DNA from: Streptomyces sp. HM190
GTDB lineage: Bacteria > Actinomycetota > Actinomycetes > Streptomycetales > Streptomycetaceae
DNA: 64,000 nucleotides
NCBI RefSeq assembly: GCF_009857135.1
Contig: NZ_CP047318.1
Coordinates: 6,014,001 to 6,078,000, forward strand
Reading direction: 5' to 3'
Shown: positions 17,183-24,943 of the stretch, one piece after another
Layout: each line of letters opens with the position of its first letter
How positions within the stretch are numbered: position 1 is the stretch's first letter
The notes under the pieces: model-generated
Databases searched by the model: none
Told to the model about the DNA's origin: nothing
Seen by the model: the letters and a program-made list of their open reading frames with translations, nothing else
Translations under genes and position numbers: made by a program

Positions 17183-17815
17183 TCACACGTCTCCCGCGAT
17201 CGTGTTGCGCTCGCTCGGCTGGACATAGACGAGGCCGTCGCCCTCGAAGCGCATCTGGAACGCCTCGCCGCCGCCCTCCCCGAGGAGCGTGCGGAACGTC
17301 ACACCGGACTGGAACGACTGCTGGAGGTTGCCCTGGTGGGCGATGTACGCCCCCGGGTCCACCGTCAGCGGGTACTGATGACTCACGCGCAGCACCACGG
17401 CCGGGCCGTCGGACATGATCGCCGCCTGGCCGTGGCCCTCTATCGTCGTGGTGAACAGGCCGTTGCCCTGCGAGGCGCCACGCAGCCCCGTGAAGCTCGT
17501 GCCCGTCCGCAGCCCGGAGTCCGTCGCGAGCAGATTGCTCGACTCCACGTACAGCTTGTCCCCCTGAAGATTCACGAGGTTGATCTCGGAGGCCCGGTCC
17601 GCGAACCAGCAGGTTCCCTGCCCGGTGACCTCCATCAACGTCATCTGTTCACCCGTGAGGCGCCGCGTCACCATCCCGCGCAGACCCTCACCACCGCCGC
17701 TCAGCTTCTTGAACGACATCTGACCGTCGTACGCGACCATCGAGCCGTTCTTCGCCTTCACGGCGTCCCCGGTCATGTCGACGGCGAGCACCTTGCTGCC
17801 TTGAAGTCGGAACAT
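17183..17815 (-). CDS. AIM24-family protein (first in a three-gene operon)
   Basis: A 210-residue AIM24 paralogue: MFRLQGSKVLAVDMTGDAVK, then MVAYDGQMSFKKLSGGGEG, VTGQGTCWFADRASEINLVNL, LYVESSNLLATDSGLRTGT, GLFTTTIEGHGQAAIMSDG, LTVDPGAYIAHQGNLQ and FQMRFEGDGLVYVQPSE. ATG 17815 gives the usual family start; GTG 17821 is an alternative, and neither has a clear Shine-Dalgarno. No signal peptide or membrane segment is visible, so it is likely cytoplasmic or peripheral. Confidence 0.88.
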   Translation of the reverse strand: MFRLQGSKVLAVDMTGDAVKAKNGSMVAYDGQMSFKKLSGGGEGLRGMVTRRLTGEQMTLMEVTGQGTCWFADRASEINLVNLQGDKLYVESSNLLATDSGLRTGTSFTGLRGASQGNGLFTTTIEGHGQAAIMSDGPAVVLRVSHQYPLTVDPGAYIAHQGNLQQSFQSGVTFRTLLGEGGGEAFQMRFEGDGLVYVQPSERNTIAGDV

Positions 17816-17992
17816 TGCCACGGGGTGACGGTAACCGGCCGATGGCCGGACAGGACAGGGTCCAGAGGGTGATCTCGACCCTGAGGGGACCCCTGGGGCA
17901 GGCGGCAGGTTGACGGATGCCAGAATGGACAGCGCTTGTGCATGCGTTCACAAAGCCCGACGACCGCCCGCCACCCCACCCGAAGGTGACCC

Positions 17993-18337
17993 GTGGACAT
18001 AAAGACCGCCTCCGCCCTCCGCCGACTGCGCCTCGTCTCCGCCCCCGAGGCCGTCTCCTTCCTGCTGCTGCTGGTCTGCTCGGTGCTGAAGCGGACCACG
18101 GAGTTCAACGCGGTGCCCGTCATGGGCTGGGTCCACGCCATCCTGTTCCTGCTGTACCTGCTCTTCTGGGCCGACGCCTGGAACCGCGCGAAGTGGCCGC
18201 TGACGACCGCCGCGCTGTACTTCGCCCTCTCCGTGGTGCCCGGCGGCGGCTTCTACGCCGAGCGCAGGCTGCGCCGTGAGGCCGAGGACGCGGTGATCGC
18301 CTCCCGCGCCCGCAAGGAAGGGATCGTGAACGCGTGA
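17993..18337 (+). CDS. DUF3817 integral membrane protein
   Basis: A 114-residue protein with three hydrophobic segments: APEAVSFLLLLVCSVLK, GWVHAILFLLYLLFWADAW and TTAALYFALSVVPGGGFYAE. Gly-Trp-Val-His in TM2 and the PxGxF(Y/F)xE-R end are the DUF3817 signature. A second DUF3817 protein lies at 24507-24848. The start is GTG. The stop overlaps the start of the next gene by 4 nt, tying it to the thiamine-binding protein. The function is unknown. Confidence 0.88.
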   Translation: MDIKTASALRRLRLVSAPEAVSFLLLLVCSVLKRTTEFNAVPVMGWVHAILFLLYLLFWADAWNRAKWPLTTAALYFALSVVPGGGFYAERRLRREAEDAVIASRARKEGIVNA

Positions 18338-18627
18338 TCGTCGCCTTCTCCGTGACGCCGCTCGGCGTCGGCGAGGACGTGGGGGAGTACGTCGCCGAGG
18401 CCGTCCGGGTCGTCCGCGCATCGGGTCTGCCGCACCGCACCGACGCCATGTTCACCTCCGTCGAGGGCGACTGGGACGAGGTCATGGATGTCGTCCGTCG
18501 CGCCGTCGCCGCCGTCGAGGAGCGCGCCCCGCGGGTCTCGCTGGTCCTGAAGGCGGACATCCGCCCCGGCGTGACCGACGGCCTCACCTCCAAGGTGGAG
18601 ACGATCGAGCGGCACCTCGCCGAGTAG
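18334..18627 (+). CDS. MTH1187/YkoF-type thiamine-binding protein (UPF0045)
   Basis: A 97-residue ferredoxin-like protein: MIVAFSVTPLGVGEDVGEYV at the start, GLPHRTDAMFTSVEGDWDEVM in the middle and the signature VSLVLKADIRPGVTDGLTSKV near the end. Homologues bind thiamine-like ligands in crystal structures; the physiological role is unsettled. It is translationally coupled to the DUF3817 gene upstream and followed by a strong terminator, so the two form a small operon. Confidence 0.9.
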   Translation: MIVAFSVTPLGVGEDVGEYVAEAVRVVRASGLPHRTDAMFTSVEGDWDEVMDVVRRAVAAVEERAPRVSLVLKADIRPGVTDGLTSKVETIERHLAE

Positions 18628-18693
18628 ACCGCCTCCGCACGCCGGAGCCACCTCCGCCCGCCCCTGATCCCCGGCGCCTGAACGCCGGCCCCT

Positions 18694-18722
18694 GAACCCC
18701 GGTCCCGCGGGCCGGGGTTCTC
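18694..18722 (+). terminator. Terminator after the DUF3817/UPF0045 operon
   Basis: GAACCCCGG (18694-18702) pairs with CCGGGGTTC (18712-18720), followed by TC. It lies about 70 nt after the stop. Confidence 0.65.
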
Positions 18723-18849
18723 CCGTGCCCGGGGGCGATGCGCCGCGGCACCCGCGGTGACGTCCTCCGTTCGGCCCCCTCCGGATCGACGCCCTGACAC
18801 ATGCCCCCTTTCGTAGAGGTATCGCCTCGTTCGATCGCGGGAGGGCCCT

Positions 18850-20715
18850 GTGGGACCGGAGGGCTACGACTACGACACCCACAGCCGTCTGGCGGGACCG
18901 CTCACGGAGCCGTCGGGGCCGGTCCACCGGGTGCGGTACACCAAGCTCCTCGCGAAGGAACCGCACCGCATACGCGCCGTCCTGCTGATGACGCTCGCGC
19001 CGCTCCTCACGGGCGCCCTGCTGGTCTACCTCGTCTGGCCGACGCACCGGGTGGAGCGCGAGGGCGCGGCCGCCTGGCTGGTGGGCCTCGACATCGCGAT
19101 GCTCGCGGCGATCGGGCTGATCGAACTCTTTATGGTCGTCAACGTCGTCTCGATCGCCCACGCGACGATGGTCGCCCGCGACCCCGTCCCCGTGGTCCCC
19201 GAACCCGGCACCCGCGTGGCCTTCCTCACCACCTACGTCCCCGGCAAGGAACCCCTCTCCATGGTCCGGGCCACCCTGGAGGGCGCGACCCGAATACGGC
19301 ACGACGGCCACCTCGACGTGTGGCTCCTCGACGAGGGCGACGACGACCGGGCCAGGGCGCTCTGCGCGGAACTCGGCGTCCGCCACTTCACCCGCAGGGG
19401 CAGGGCCGAGTGGAACCGCCCCAAGGGCCCCCACAAGGCCCGCACCAAGCACGGGAACTACAACGCCTGGATCGCCGCGCACGGCGAGGCGTACGCGTTC
19501 TTCGCCTCCGTGGACACCGACCACGTACCGCTGCCGAACTTCCTCGAACGGATGATGGGGTACTTCCGCGACCCGGACGTCGCGTTCGTCGTCGGCCCCC
19601 AGGTGTACGGCAACTACACCGCCCCCGTCACCAAGGCCGCCGAGTCGCAGCAGTTCCTCTTCCACGCCCTCATCCAGCGCGCCGGCAACCGCTACCGCGC
19701 CCCCATGTTCGTCGGCACCAACAACGTCGTACGCGTCGCCGCGCTGCGGCAGATCGGCGGACTGCGCGACTCGATCACCGAGGACATGGCCACCGGCTTC
19801 GAGCTGCACCGCCGCCGCAACCCCGCCACGGGCGCGTACTGGAGGTCCGTGTACACGCCGGACGTGCTGGCCGTCGGCGAGGGGCCCGCCTCCTGGACGG
19901 ACTTCTTCTCCCAGCAGATGCGCTGGTCGCGGGGCACGTACGAGACGCTGCTCAAGCAGTACTGGAAGGCGCCGTTCACGATGCCGTGGGGCCGCCTCTT
20001 CTCGTACACGCTGATGCTCGTCTACTACCCGATGACGGCCGTCAACTGGCTGCTCGGCATCCTCAGCTGCGTGCTGTTCCTGTGCTTCGGGGCGTCCGGC
20101 ACCCAGGTCACCGCCTCCGTGTGGCTGATGCTCTACAGCGACGCGGCCGCCCTCCAGGTCGGGCTCTACCTGTGGAACCGCAGGCACAACGTCTCGCCGC
20201 ACGAGCCGGAGGGGTCGGGCGGGCTCGCCGGCATGGCCATGTCGGCGCTCTGCGCGCCCATCTACCTGAAGTCCCTCGGCGCCGCGCTGCTCAGACTGCC
20301 CTGCCGCTTCGTCGTCACCCCGAAGGGCCACGACGCCAGCCCCGACCGGCTGCTGACCTTCCGTATCCACCTGTTCTGGGCGGCCGTGCTCTCCGCGTCG
20401 CTGACCGCCTCGCTCCTGCTCGACCACAGCCATGTGGCCATGCGCACCTGGGCGGTCCTCGCCACGGCCGTCTCGCTGGCGCCCGTCGGGGTCTGGGCCG
20501 TCACCCGGTACAGGGAGCGCCGGGCGGACACCGGGCGTGGGACGCGGCGGACGGCCCACCCGGTGGACGCCGTGGACGCCGCGGACGCCCTGGACACCGT
20601 GACCGCCGTGGACCCGGTGGCCACGGCCAGGACCGGCGACGGCACCGAGCCCGTTCCCGCCCCCGCACCCACCCCGGCCCCCTCGGTCTCCGGCACCACG
20701 ACAGGAGGCAGCTAG
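18850..20715 (+). CDS. cslA: Cellulose-synthase-like glycosyltransferase CslA
   Basis: A 621-residue GT2 membrane enzyme. Two N-terminal TM helices (VLLMTLAPLLTGALLVYLVW; a second at about 75-100) precede a cytosolic catalytic domain with LDVWLLDEGDDD, the Asp pair in SVDTDHVPLPNFLERMM, a TED-like 'ITEDMATGFELH' and the Q(Q/R)xRW motif in SQQMRWSRGTYE. A further group of TM helices and a low-complexity Ala/Asp/Thr/Pro tail follow. In S. coelicolor and S. lividans CslA makes a beta-glucan at hyphal tips and needs the copper oxidase GlxA. glxA follows after only 3 nt here, so the two form an operon. GTG 18850 has GGGAGGG upstream. Confidence 0.87.
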   Translation: MGPEGYDYDTHSRLAGPLTEPSGPVHRVRYTKLLAKEPHRIRAVLLMTLAPLLTGALLVYLVWPTHRVEREGAAAWLVGLDIAMLAAIGLIELFMVVNVVSIAHATMVARDPVPVVPEPGTRVAFLTTYVPGKEPLSMVRATLEGATRIRHDGHLDVWLLDEGDDDRARALCAELGVRHFTRRGRAEWNRPKGPHKARTKHGNYNAWIAAHGEAYAFFASVDTDHVPLPNFLERMMGYFRDPDVAFVVGPQVYGNYTAPVTKAAESQQFLFHALIQRAGNRYRAPMFVGTNNVVRVAALRQIGGLRDSITEDMATGFELHRRRNPATGAYWRSVYTPDVLAVGEGPASWTDFFSQQMRWSRGTYETLLKQYWKAPFTMPWGRLFSYTLMLVYYPMTAVNWLLGILSCVLFLCFGASGTQVTASVWLMLYSDAAALQVGLYLWNRRHNVSPHEPEGSGGLAGMAMSALCAPIYLKSLGAALLRLPCRFVVTPKGHDASPDRLLTFRIHLFWAAVLSASLTASLLLDHSHVAMRTWAVLATAVSLAPVGVWAVTRYRERRADTGRGTRRTAHPVDAVDAADALDTVTAVDPVATARTGDGTEPVPAPAPTPAPSVSGTTTGGS

Positions 20716-20718
20716 GCG

Positions 20719-22674
20719 ATGGCGCACCCCCTCTCGAAGAAGACCAAGAGGACCGCCCTCGGCATCGCAGGCGTCACCCTCCTCGCCGCGCTGAACGCCC
20801 CGGCGGTGATCGGCTTCGCCGAGCAGCGGTACCACGAGTGGAAGATCGCCCAGCCCGGCTACCGGGCCCGGTACGGCTCCTGGTCCCAGGTAGACATCCC
20901 GCGGGAGTTCCGTACCAACGCCATCCACGCGGCACTGCTGCACACCGGCAAGGTGCTGATCGTCGCCGGCTCGGGCAACGAGCAGAAGAAATTCGACGCG
21001 GGGTCCTTCGACACCGTCCTGTGGGACCCGGTGAGGAACACCTTCAAGAAGATCCCGACCCCCGTCGACTTCTTCTGCGCCGGCCACGCCCAACTGCCCT
21101 CCGGCCGGCTCCTGGTGGCCGGCGGAACCGCCCGCTACGAACTGCTGGACGGCGAGGTCGAACGGGCCGGCGGCGGCATGCGGGTCAAGAACGAGAACCC
21201 CGACCAGGACGTGTTCCTGGCGAAGGGCACCCGTTTCCGCTCGCCCGCCGGCACCGAGTACGTCAGCCGCTTCGACGTCACCGTCCCCAAGGCGAAACGC
21301 TCCTTCGACATCACCTACGACGCGGCCGGCGTGATGCGGCCGTGGCGGACGAAGGTCACCGCGAGCGAGGCCCGGGTCTTCGTCGAGGCCGTCGGCAAGG
21401 GCCCGCGGTTCGTCACCGACCGGCAGGCCCAGTACGAGATCGTCGGGCTGAAGGGCCGGGCCGCCGCCGACACGTACGGCCTCTCCGAGAAGATCACCCT
21501 GGACAAGCAGGACTTCCAGGGGATCAGGGCGGCCTACGAGTTCGACCCGGTGGCGGAGCGGTACGTGCCCGTCGCCCCCATGGCGAAGGCCCGCTGGTAC
21601 CCGACGCTGGTGGGTCTGCAGGACGGGAGGGTGCTCGCCGTGTCCGGCCTCGACGACGTGGGGGTGGTCGACCCCGGCGACAACGAGATCTACGACCCGG
21701 CGACGAGGAAGTGGACGCCGGGACCCAAGCGGTACTTCCCCACCTACCCGGCCCTCTTCCTCACCAAGGGCGGCAAGCTGTTCTACCCGGCCTCCAACGC
21801 CGGGTACGGCCCCGCCGACGCGGGCCGGGTGCCGGGCCTGTGGGACCCGAGGACCAACACGTTCGAGCAGGTGCCGGGCCTGACGGACGCCGACCGGACG
21901 GAGACCTCGGCCTCCGTGCTGCTGCCGCCCGCGCAGGACCAGAAGGTGATGATCCTCGGCGGCGGAGGCGTCGGCGAGTCACGGAAGTCGACCTCGCGCA
22001 CGGCGGTCGTCGACCTGACGAAGGACGACCCGGCCTTCCGGGACGGCCCCGACCTCCCCCAGGGCACCCGCTACCTGAACAGCGTGATCATGCCCGACGA
22101 CACCGTCCTCACCTCCAACGGCTCCCGCGACTACCGGGGCCGCAGCGCCAGCAACATCCTCAAGGCGCAGTTCTACGACCCCCGGACCAATGCCTTCCGC
22201 GGCGCCGCCGCCCCTCGCGTCGGCCGCAACTACCACTCCGAGGCACTGCTCCTGCCGGACGGCCGCGTCGCCACCTTCGGCTCCGACCCGCTCTTCGACG
22301 ACCAGCAGAACACCAAGCTGGGCCACTTCGAGCAGCGCATGGAGGTCTACACCCCGCCGCAACTGCACAAGTACGGCAAGGACCGTCCCGTCCTCGGCGA
22401 CGGCCCCCAGGAGACCGACGCCAAGGGCCGTGCCACCTTCGCCACCGCCCACCCCGAGCGGATCGTCGCGGCCCGGCTGATGCGGCCCAGCGCGGTCACC
22501 CACTCCACCGACGTCGAACAGCGGTCCATCGCGCTGGAGGTCACCCGGACGCCCGACTCGATCACCGTCGACGTCCCGGAGGACCGGACCCTCGTCCCGC
22601 CGGGCTGGTACATGCTGTTCGTGACGGACGCGAGGGGCACACCGTCGGTGGCCAAGTGGGTCCAGGTGCGGTGA
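20719..22674 (+). CDS. glxA: GlxA-type mononuclear copper-radical oxidase
   Basis: A 651-residue kelch beta-propeller oxidase of the galactose-oxidase class, with an N-terminal membrane anchor (about residues 11-36). The active-site set is complete by alignment of motifs with galactose oxidase: Cys120 in DFFCAGHA and Tyr294 in ARWYPTLVGLQDG (the thioether-crosslinked pair), Tyr505 and His506 in GRNYHSEALLLPDG, and His595 in SAVTHSTDVEQR. The Trp293 neighbouring the crosslinked Tyr is a feature of GlxA-like enzymes. It acts outside the cell in maturation of the glycan made by CslA. A C-terminal DUF1929-type domain ends at WVQVR. ATG 20719 has GGAGG upstream. Confidence 0.9.
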   Translation: MAHPLSKKTKRTALGIAGVTLLAALNAPAVIGFAEQRYHEWKIAQPGYRARYGSWSQVDIPREFRTNAIHAALLHTGKVLIVAGSGNEQKKFDAGSFDTVLWDPVRNTFKKIPTPVDFFCAGHAQLPSGRLLVAGGTARYELLDGEVERAGGGMRVKNENPDQDVFLAKGTRFRSPAGTEYVSRFDVTVPKAKRSFDITYDAAGVMRPWRTKVTASEARVFVEAVGKGPRFVTDRQAQYEIVGLKGRAAADTYGLSEKITLDKQDFQGIRAAYEFDPVAERYVPVAPMAKARWYPTLVGLQDGRVLAVSGLDDVGVVDPGDNEIYDPATRKWTPGPKRYFPTYPALFLTKGGKLFYPASNAGYGPADAGRVPGLWDPRTNTFEQVPGLTDADRTETSASVLLPPAQDQKVMILGGGGVGESRKSTSRTAVVDLTKDDPAFRDGPDLPQGTRYLNSVIMPDDTVLTSNGSRDYRGRSASNILKAQFYDPRTNAFRGAAAPRVGRNYHSEALLLPDGRVATFGSDPLFDDQQNTKLGHFEQRMEVYTPPQLHKYGKDRPVLGDGPQETDAKGRATFATAHPERIVAARLMRPSAVTHSTDVEQRSIALEVTRTPDSITVDVPEDRTLVPPGWYMLFVTDARGTPSVAKWVQVR

Positions 22675-22760
22675 CGGGTGGCGCTGCGGCGGGGGGCACG
22701 CTGACGGGTGGCGCGGTGGCGCGGTGGCGGGGTGATGGGCGGCGGGTGGCGTGGCGGAGG
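22675..22760. repeat. Short imperfect tandem repeats between glxA and the GH6 gene
   Basis: The 86-nt gap between convergent genes contains TGACGGGTGGCGC twice (about 22672 and 22701) and GCGGTGG several times. It is strongly G-rich on the plus strand. No clear hairpin terminator is visible. Confidence 0.45.
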
Positions 22761-23804
22761 CTACGCCTTCGTGTTGCGGGCCAGACCGAGGGCGTAGTCC
22801 GGCCACCAGGTGCCCGCCGCCGGGCCGCCCCGGCACTGGCCGTCCGACTCACCGGGGCGCTTGATCCACAGGTACGCGTCGAGGGCCGGCTCGCCGGTGT
22901 CCGTGGTGGGCGCCGTGCCGAGGGCCCGGCCGGGCGGGTTGCACCAGGCGGTGCCGCGCTCGCCGTCGAGGGGGCCGTTGCCGTTGCGGCTGGTGTCGAC
23001 GACGAAGTGCTTGCCGCCGAGGGCCGCGGACAGCCGGAGGCCGTACGCCTTGGTGGTGGCGTCGGTCTGGAAGTTGGAGACGTTGAGGGCGAAGCCGTCG
23101 GCCCGGCCGACGCCGGAGCGGCGCAGCGGCGCCACGAGGTCGCGGGGGTCGGCGATCCACGCCGGGTTCCCGGCGTCGAGGTACACCTTGGTGCGGGGCC
23201 GCTCCTTCAGCCGGTCGACGGCCTCGGCCAGCAGCCCCTCGCGCTCGGCGTGGTAGGCGCCGGGGGTGCAGCCGTCCACGATGTGGGCGACCGCGTCGGG
23301 TTCCAGGACGACCAGGGCGTCGCTCCCCCCGAGGGCGCCGGCGAAGGCGTCGATCCACCGCAGATAGGCCCCCGAGTCCTCGGCGCCGCCCGCCGAGTGC
23401 CGGCCGCAGTCGCGGTGCGGGATGTTGTACGCGACGAAGACCGCCGCGCGGTGCTCCCGTCCCGCCGCCCGCACCGCCTTCGCGATCACCGGCACCGGGT
23501 CGTCGCCGGCCGGCCACAGGGCGATCGGCCGGTCGGCGATCCGGCGCAGCAGCGCGGCGTCCCGCGCCCGGCCCTCGTCCTCCCAGCGCTCGATCTGCCG
23601 GGCCGCGGGGCTCGCCGGGTCCACCCAGAAGGGGGACCCGGCGGCGGCCCGTACGGCGTCACCGGCCCTCTCGGTGGCGTCGTCGGCGGAGGGGTCGCCG
23701 GTGTCGCTCCCGGCCGGGGCCCCCGTCGACGAGCAGCCCGCCGCGAGAGCGAGCGCGGTGAGGGCCGAGAGGACGGCGAGCGACGTACGGGTCGGCCGGG
23801 ACAT
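22761..23804 (-). CDS. GH6-family beta-glucanase, lipoprotein
   Basis: A 347-residue lipoprotein. The signal peptide ends in the lipobox LAAGC (LTALALAAGCSS), so it should be anchored to the outer face of the membrane. The GH6 domain shows VFVAYNIPHRDCG, the acid/base Asp in ALVVLEPDAVAHI, KVYLDAGNPAWI, ALNVSNFQTDATT, FVVDTSRNGNGP and AYLWIKRPGESDGQC. It hydrolyses beta-1,4-glucan. Its place next to cslA and glxA matches CslZ, the glucanase that acts with them, though here it is transcribed convergently. Start ATG 23804. Confidence 0.88.
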   Translation of the reverse strand: MSRPTRTSLAVLSALTALALAAGCSSTGAPAGSDTGDPSADDATERAGDAVRAAAGSPFWVDPASPAARQIERWEDEGRARDAALLRRIADRPIALWPAGDDPVPVIAKAVRAAGREHRAAVFVAYNIPHRDCGRHSAGGAEDSGAYLRWIDAFAGALGGSDALVVLEPDAVAHIVDGCTPGAYHAEREGLLAEAVDRLKERPRTKVYLDAGNPAWIADPRDLVAPLRRSGVGRADGFALNVSNFQTDATTKAYGLRLSAALGGKHFVVDTSRNGNGPLDGERGTAWCNPPGRALGTAPTTDTGEPALDAYLWIKRPGESDGQCRGGPAAGTWWPDYALGLARNTKA

Positions 23805-23981
23805 GGCGCTCCCTCTGCTCCCAGGGCGGTGACGTGTCGTGATGATCCGCCGCCCATGGTCACACAGGGTGATGGGTCGGCCCGGTTGCGACACCGCCCG
23901 CGGAGGGCCGCCGGTCCCGCCGGGCGACCGAAACGCGAGACGGGGCTGACCAGCATGTGACCGGCCGGTAAGGTCGATGCC

Positions 23982-24491
23982 GTGCCGAAGCCGCTCAGCC
24001 TCTCCTTCGACCCCATCTCGCGCGCCGACGAGCACTGGAAGCAGCGCTGGGGGAACGTCCCGTCCATGGCCGCGATCACCTCGATCATGCGCGCCCAGCA
24101 GATCCTGCTGGCGGAGGTCGACGCGGTCGTCAAGCCGTACGGGCTGACCTTCGCGCGCTACGAGGCGCTGGTGCTGCTCACCTTCTCGCAGAAGGGCGAG
24201 CTGCCGATGTCCAAGATCGGTGAGCGCCTCATGGTCCACCCCACGTCCGTGACGAACACGGTGGACCGCCTGGTGAGATCGGGTCTCGTGGACAAGCGCC
24301 CCAACCCCAACGACGGCCGCGGCACCCTCGCCTCGATCACCGACAAGGGCCGCGAGGTCTGTGACGCCGCCACCCGCGACCTCATGGCCATGGACTTCGG
24401 CCTCGGCGCCTATGACGCCGAGGAGTGCGCGGAGATCTTCGCGATGCTCCGCCCGCTGCGGGTGGCGGCGGGGGACTTCGAGGAGGACTGA
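23982..24491 (+). CDS. MarR-family transcriptional regulator
   Basis: A 169-residue winged-helix regulator: LTFARYEALVLLTFSQKGELPMSK, recognition helix GERLMVHPTSVTNTVDRLVRSGLV, wing RPNPNDGRGTLASITDKG. It begins at GTG 23982 with the family-typical PKPLSLSFDPISRADEHW extension. It is divergent from the GH6 gene and convergent with a DUF3817 gene. Its target is unknown; it sits just upstream of icmA with one small gene between. Confidence 0.9.
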   Translation: MPKPLSLSFDPISRADEHWKQRWGNVPSMAAITSIMRAQQILLAEVDAVVKPYGLTFARYEALVLLTFSQKGELPMSKIGERLMVHPTSVTNTVDRLVRSGLVDKRPNPNDGRGTLASITDKGREVCDAATRDLMAMDFGLGAYDAEECAEIFAMLRPLRVAAGDFEED

Positions 24492-24506
24492 GCGGTGGCC
24501 GCCGGG

Positions 24507-24848
24507 TCAGGCGGCGGCGGTCTCGGTCGCCGGGTCCCCGATGACGAGCGGCTCGGCCTCGCGGGTGATCCGGCGCTCGACGAAGAAGGCGGCGGTCGGG
24601 ACCGTGCCCGCGAGCAGGACCCACAGCAGGCGCCCGACCGGCAGCTTCATCTTGTTGCCGAGGTCGAAGGCGAAGACCAGGTACAGCACGTACAGCCAGC
24701 CGTGGGCGAAGCCCACCACGGTGACGAAGGTGTCGAAGCCGTCCAGGCCCAGCACGCGCTTGCCGATCACGCCCGCCGTGAGCAGGATCAGCAGCACGGC
24801 CGTGACGAGGGCCAGCACTCGGTAGCGGGTCAAGACGCTCTTCTTCAT
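24507..24848 (-). CDS. DUF3817 integral membrane protein
   Basis: A 113-residue protein with three TM segments (VLALVTAVLLILLTAGV, VVGFAHGWLYVLYLVFAF, LLWVLLAGTVPTAAFFVERR). The GFAHGWLY and PTAAFFVERR blocks match DUF3817 and mirror the paralogue at 17993. It begins at ATG 24848, divergent from icmA across 95 nt. The function is unknown. Confidence 0.87.
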   Translation of the reverse strand: MKKSVLTRYRVLALVTAVLLILLTAGVIGKRVLGLDGFDTFVTVVGFAHGWLYVLYLVFAFDLGNKMKLPVGRLLWVLLAGTVPTAAFFVERRITREAEPLVIGDPATETAAA

Positions 24849-24911
24849 GCCGTTGAGCGTAACGGGTGCTTCCGCGCGCCCCGCGGGCGCGTCCTGACCT
24901 GCGTCACTATC

Positions 24912-24935
24912 ATTTACTAGGACGTCCTAGTAAAT
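24912..24935. promoter_or_regulatory. Perfect 24-bp palindrome, operator of icmA
   Basis: The half-site ATTTACTAGGAC (24912-24923) is followed at once by its exact reverse complement (24924-24935), ending 8 nt before the icmA ATG. A perfect 24-bp palindrome in an AT-rich patch of a 72% GC genome, overlapping the expected promoter or ribosome-binding region, is almost certainly a dimeric repressor site, TetR-like by size. TATCAT (24908-24913) overlaps it as a possible -10. Confidence 0.75.
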
Positions 24936-24943
24936 TGGTTCCC

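Noticed and set aside
18801..23960. A 1719-residue plus-strand open frame spanning cslA, glxA and beyond
   Set aside because: It runs out of frame through two well-supported genes and is extremely Arg/Pro-rich, as expected of a GC-rich shadow frame.
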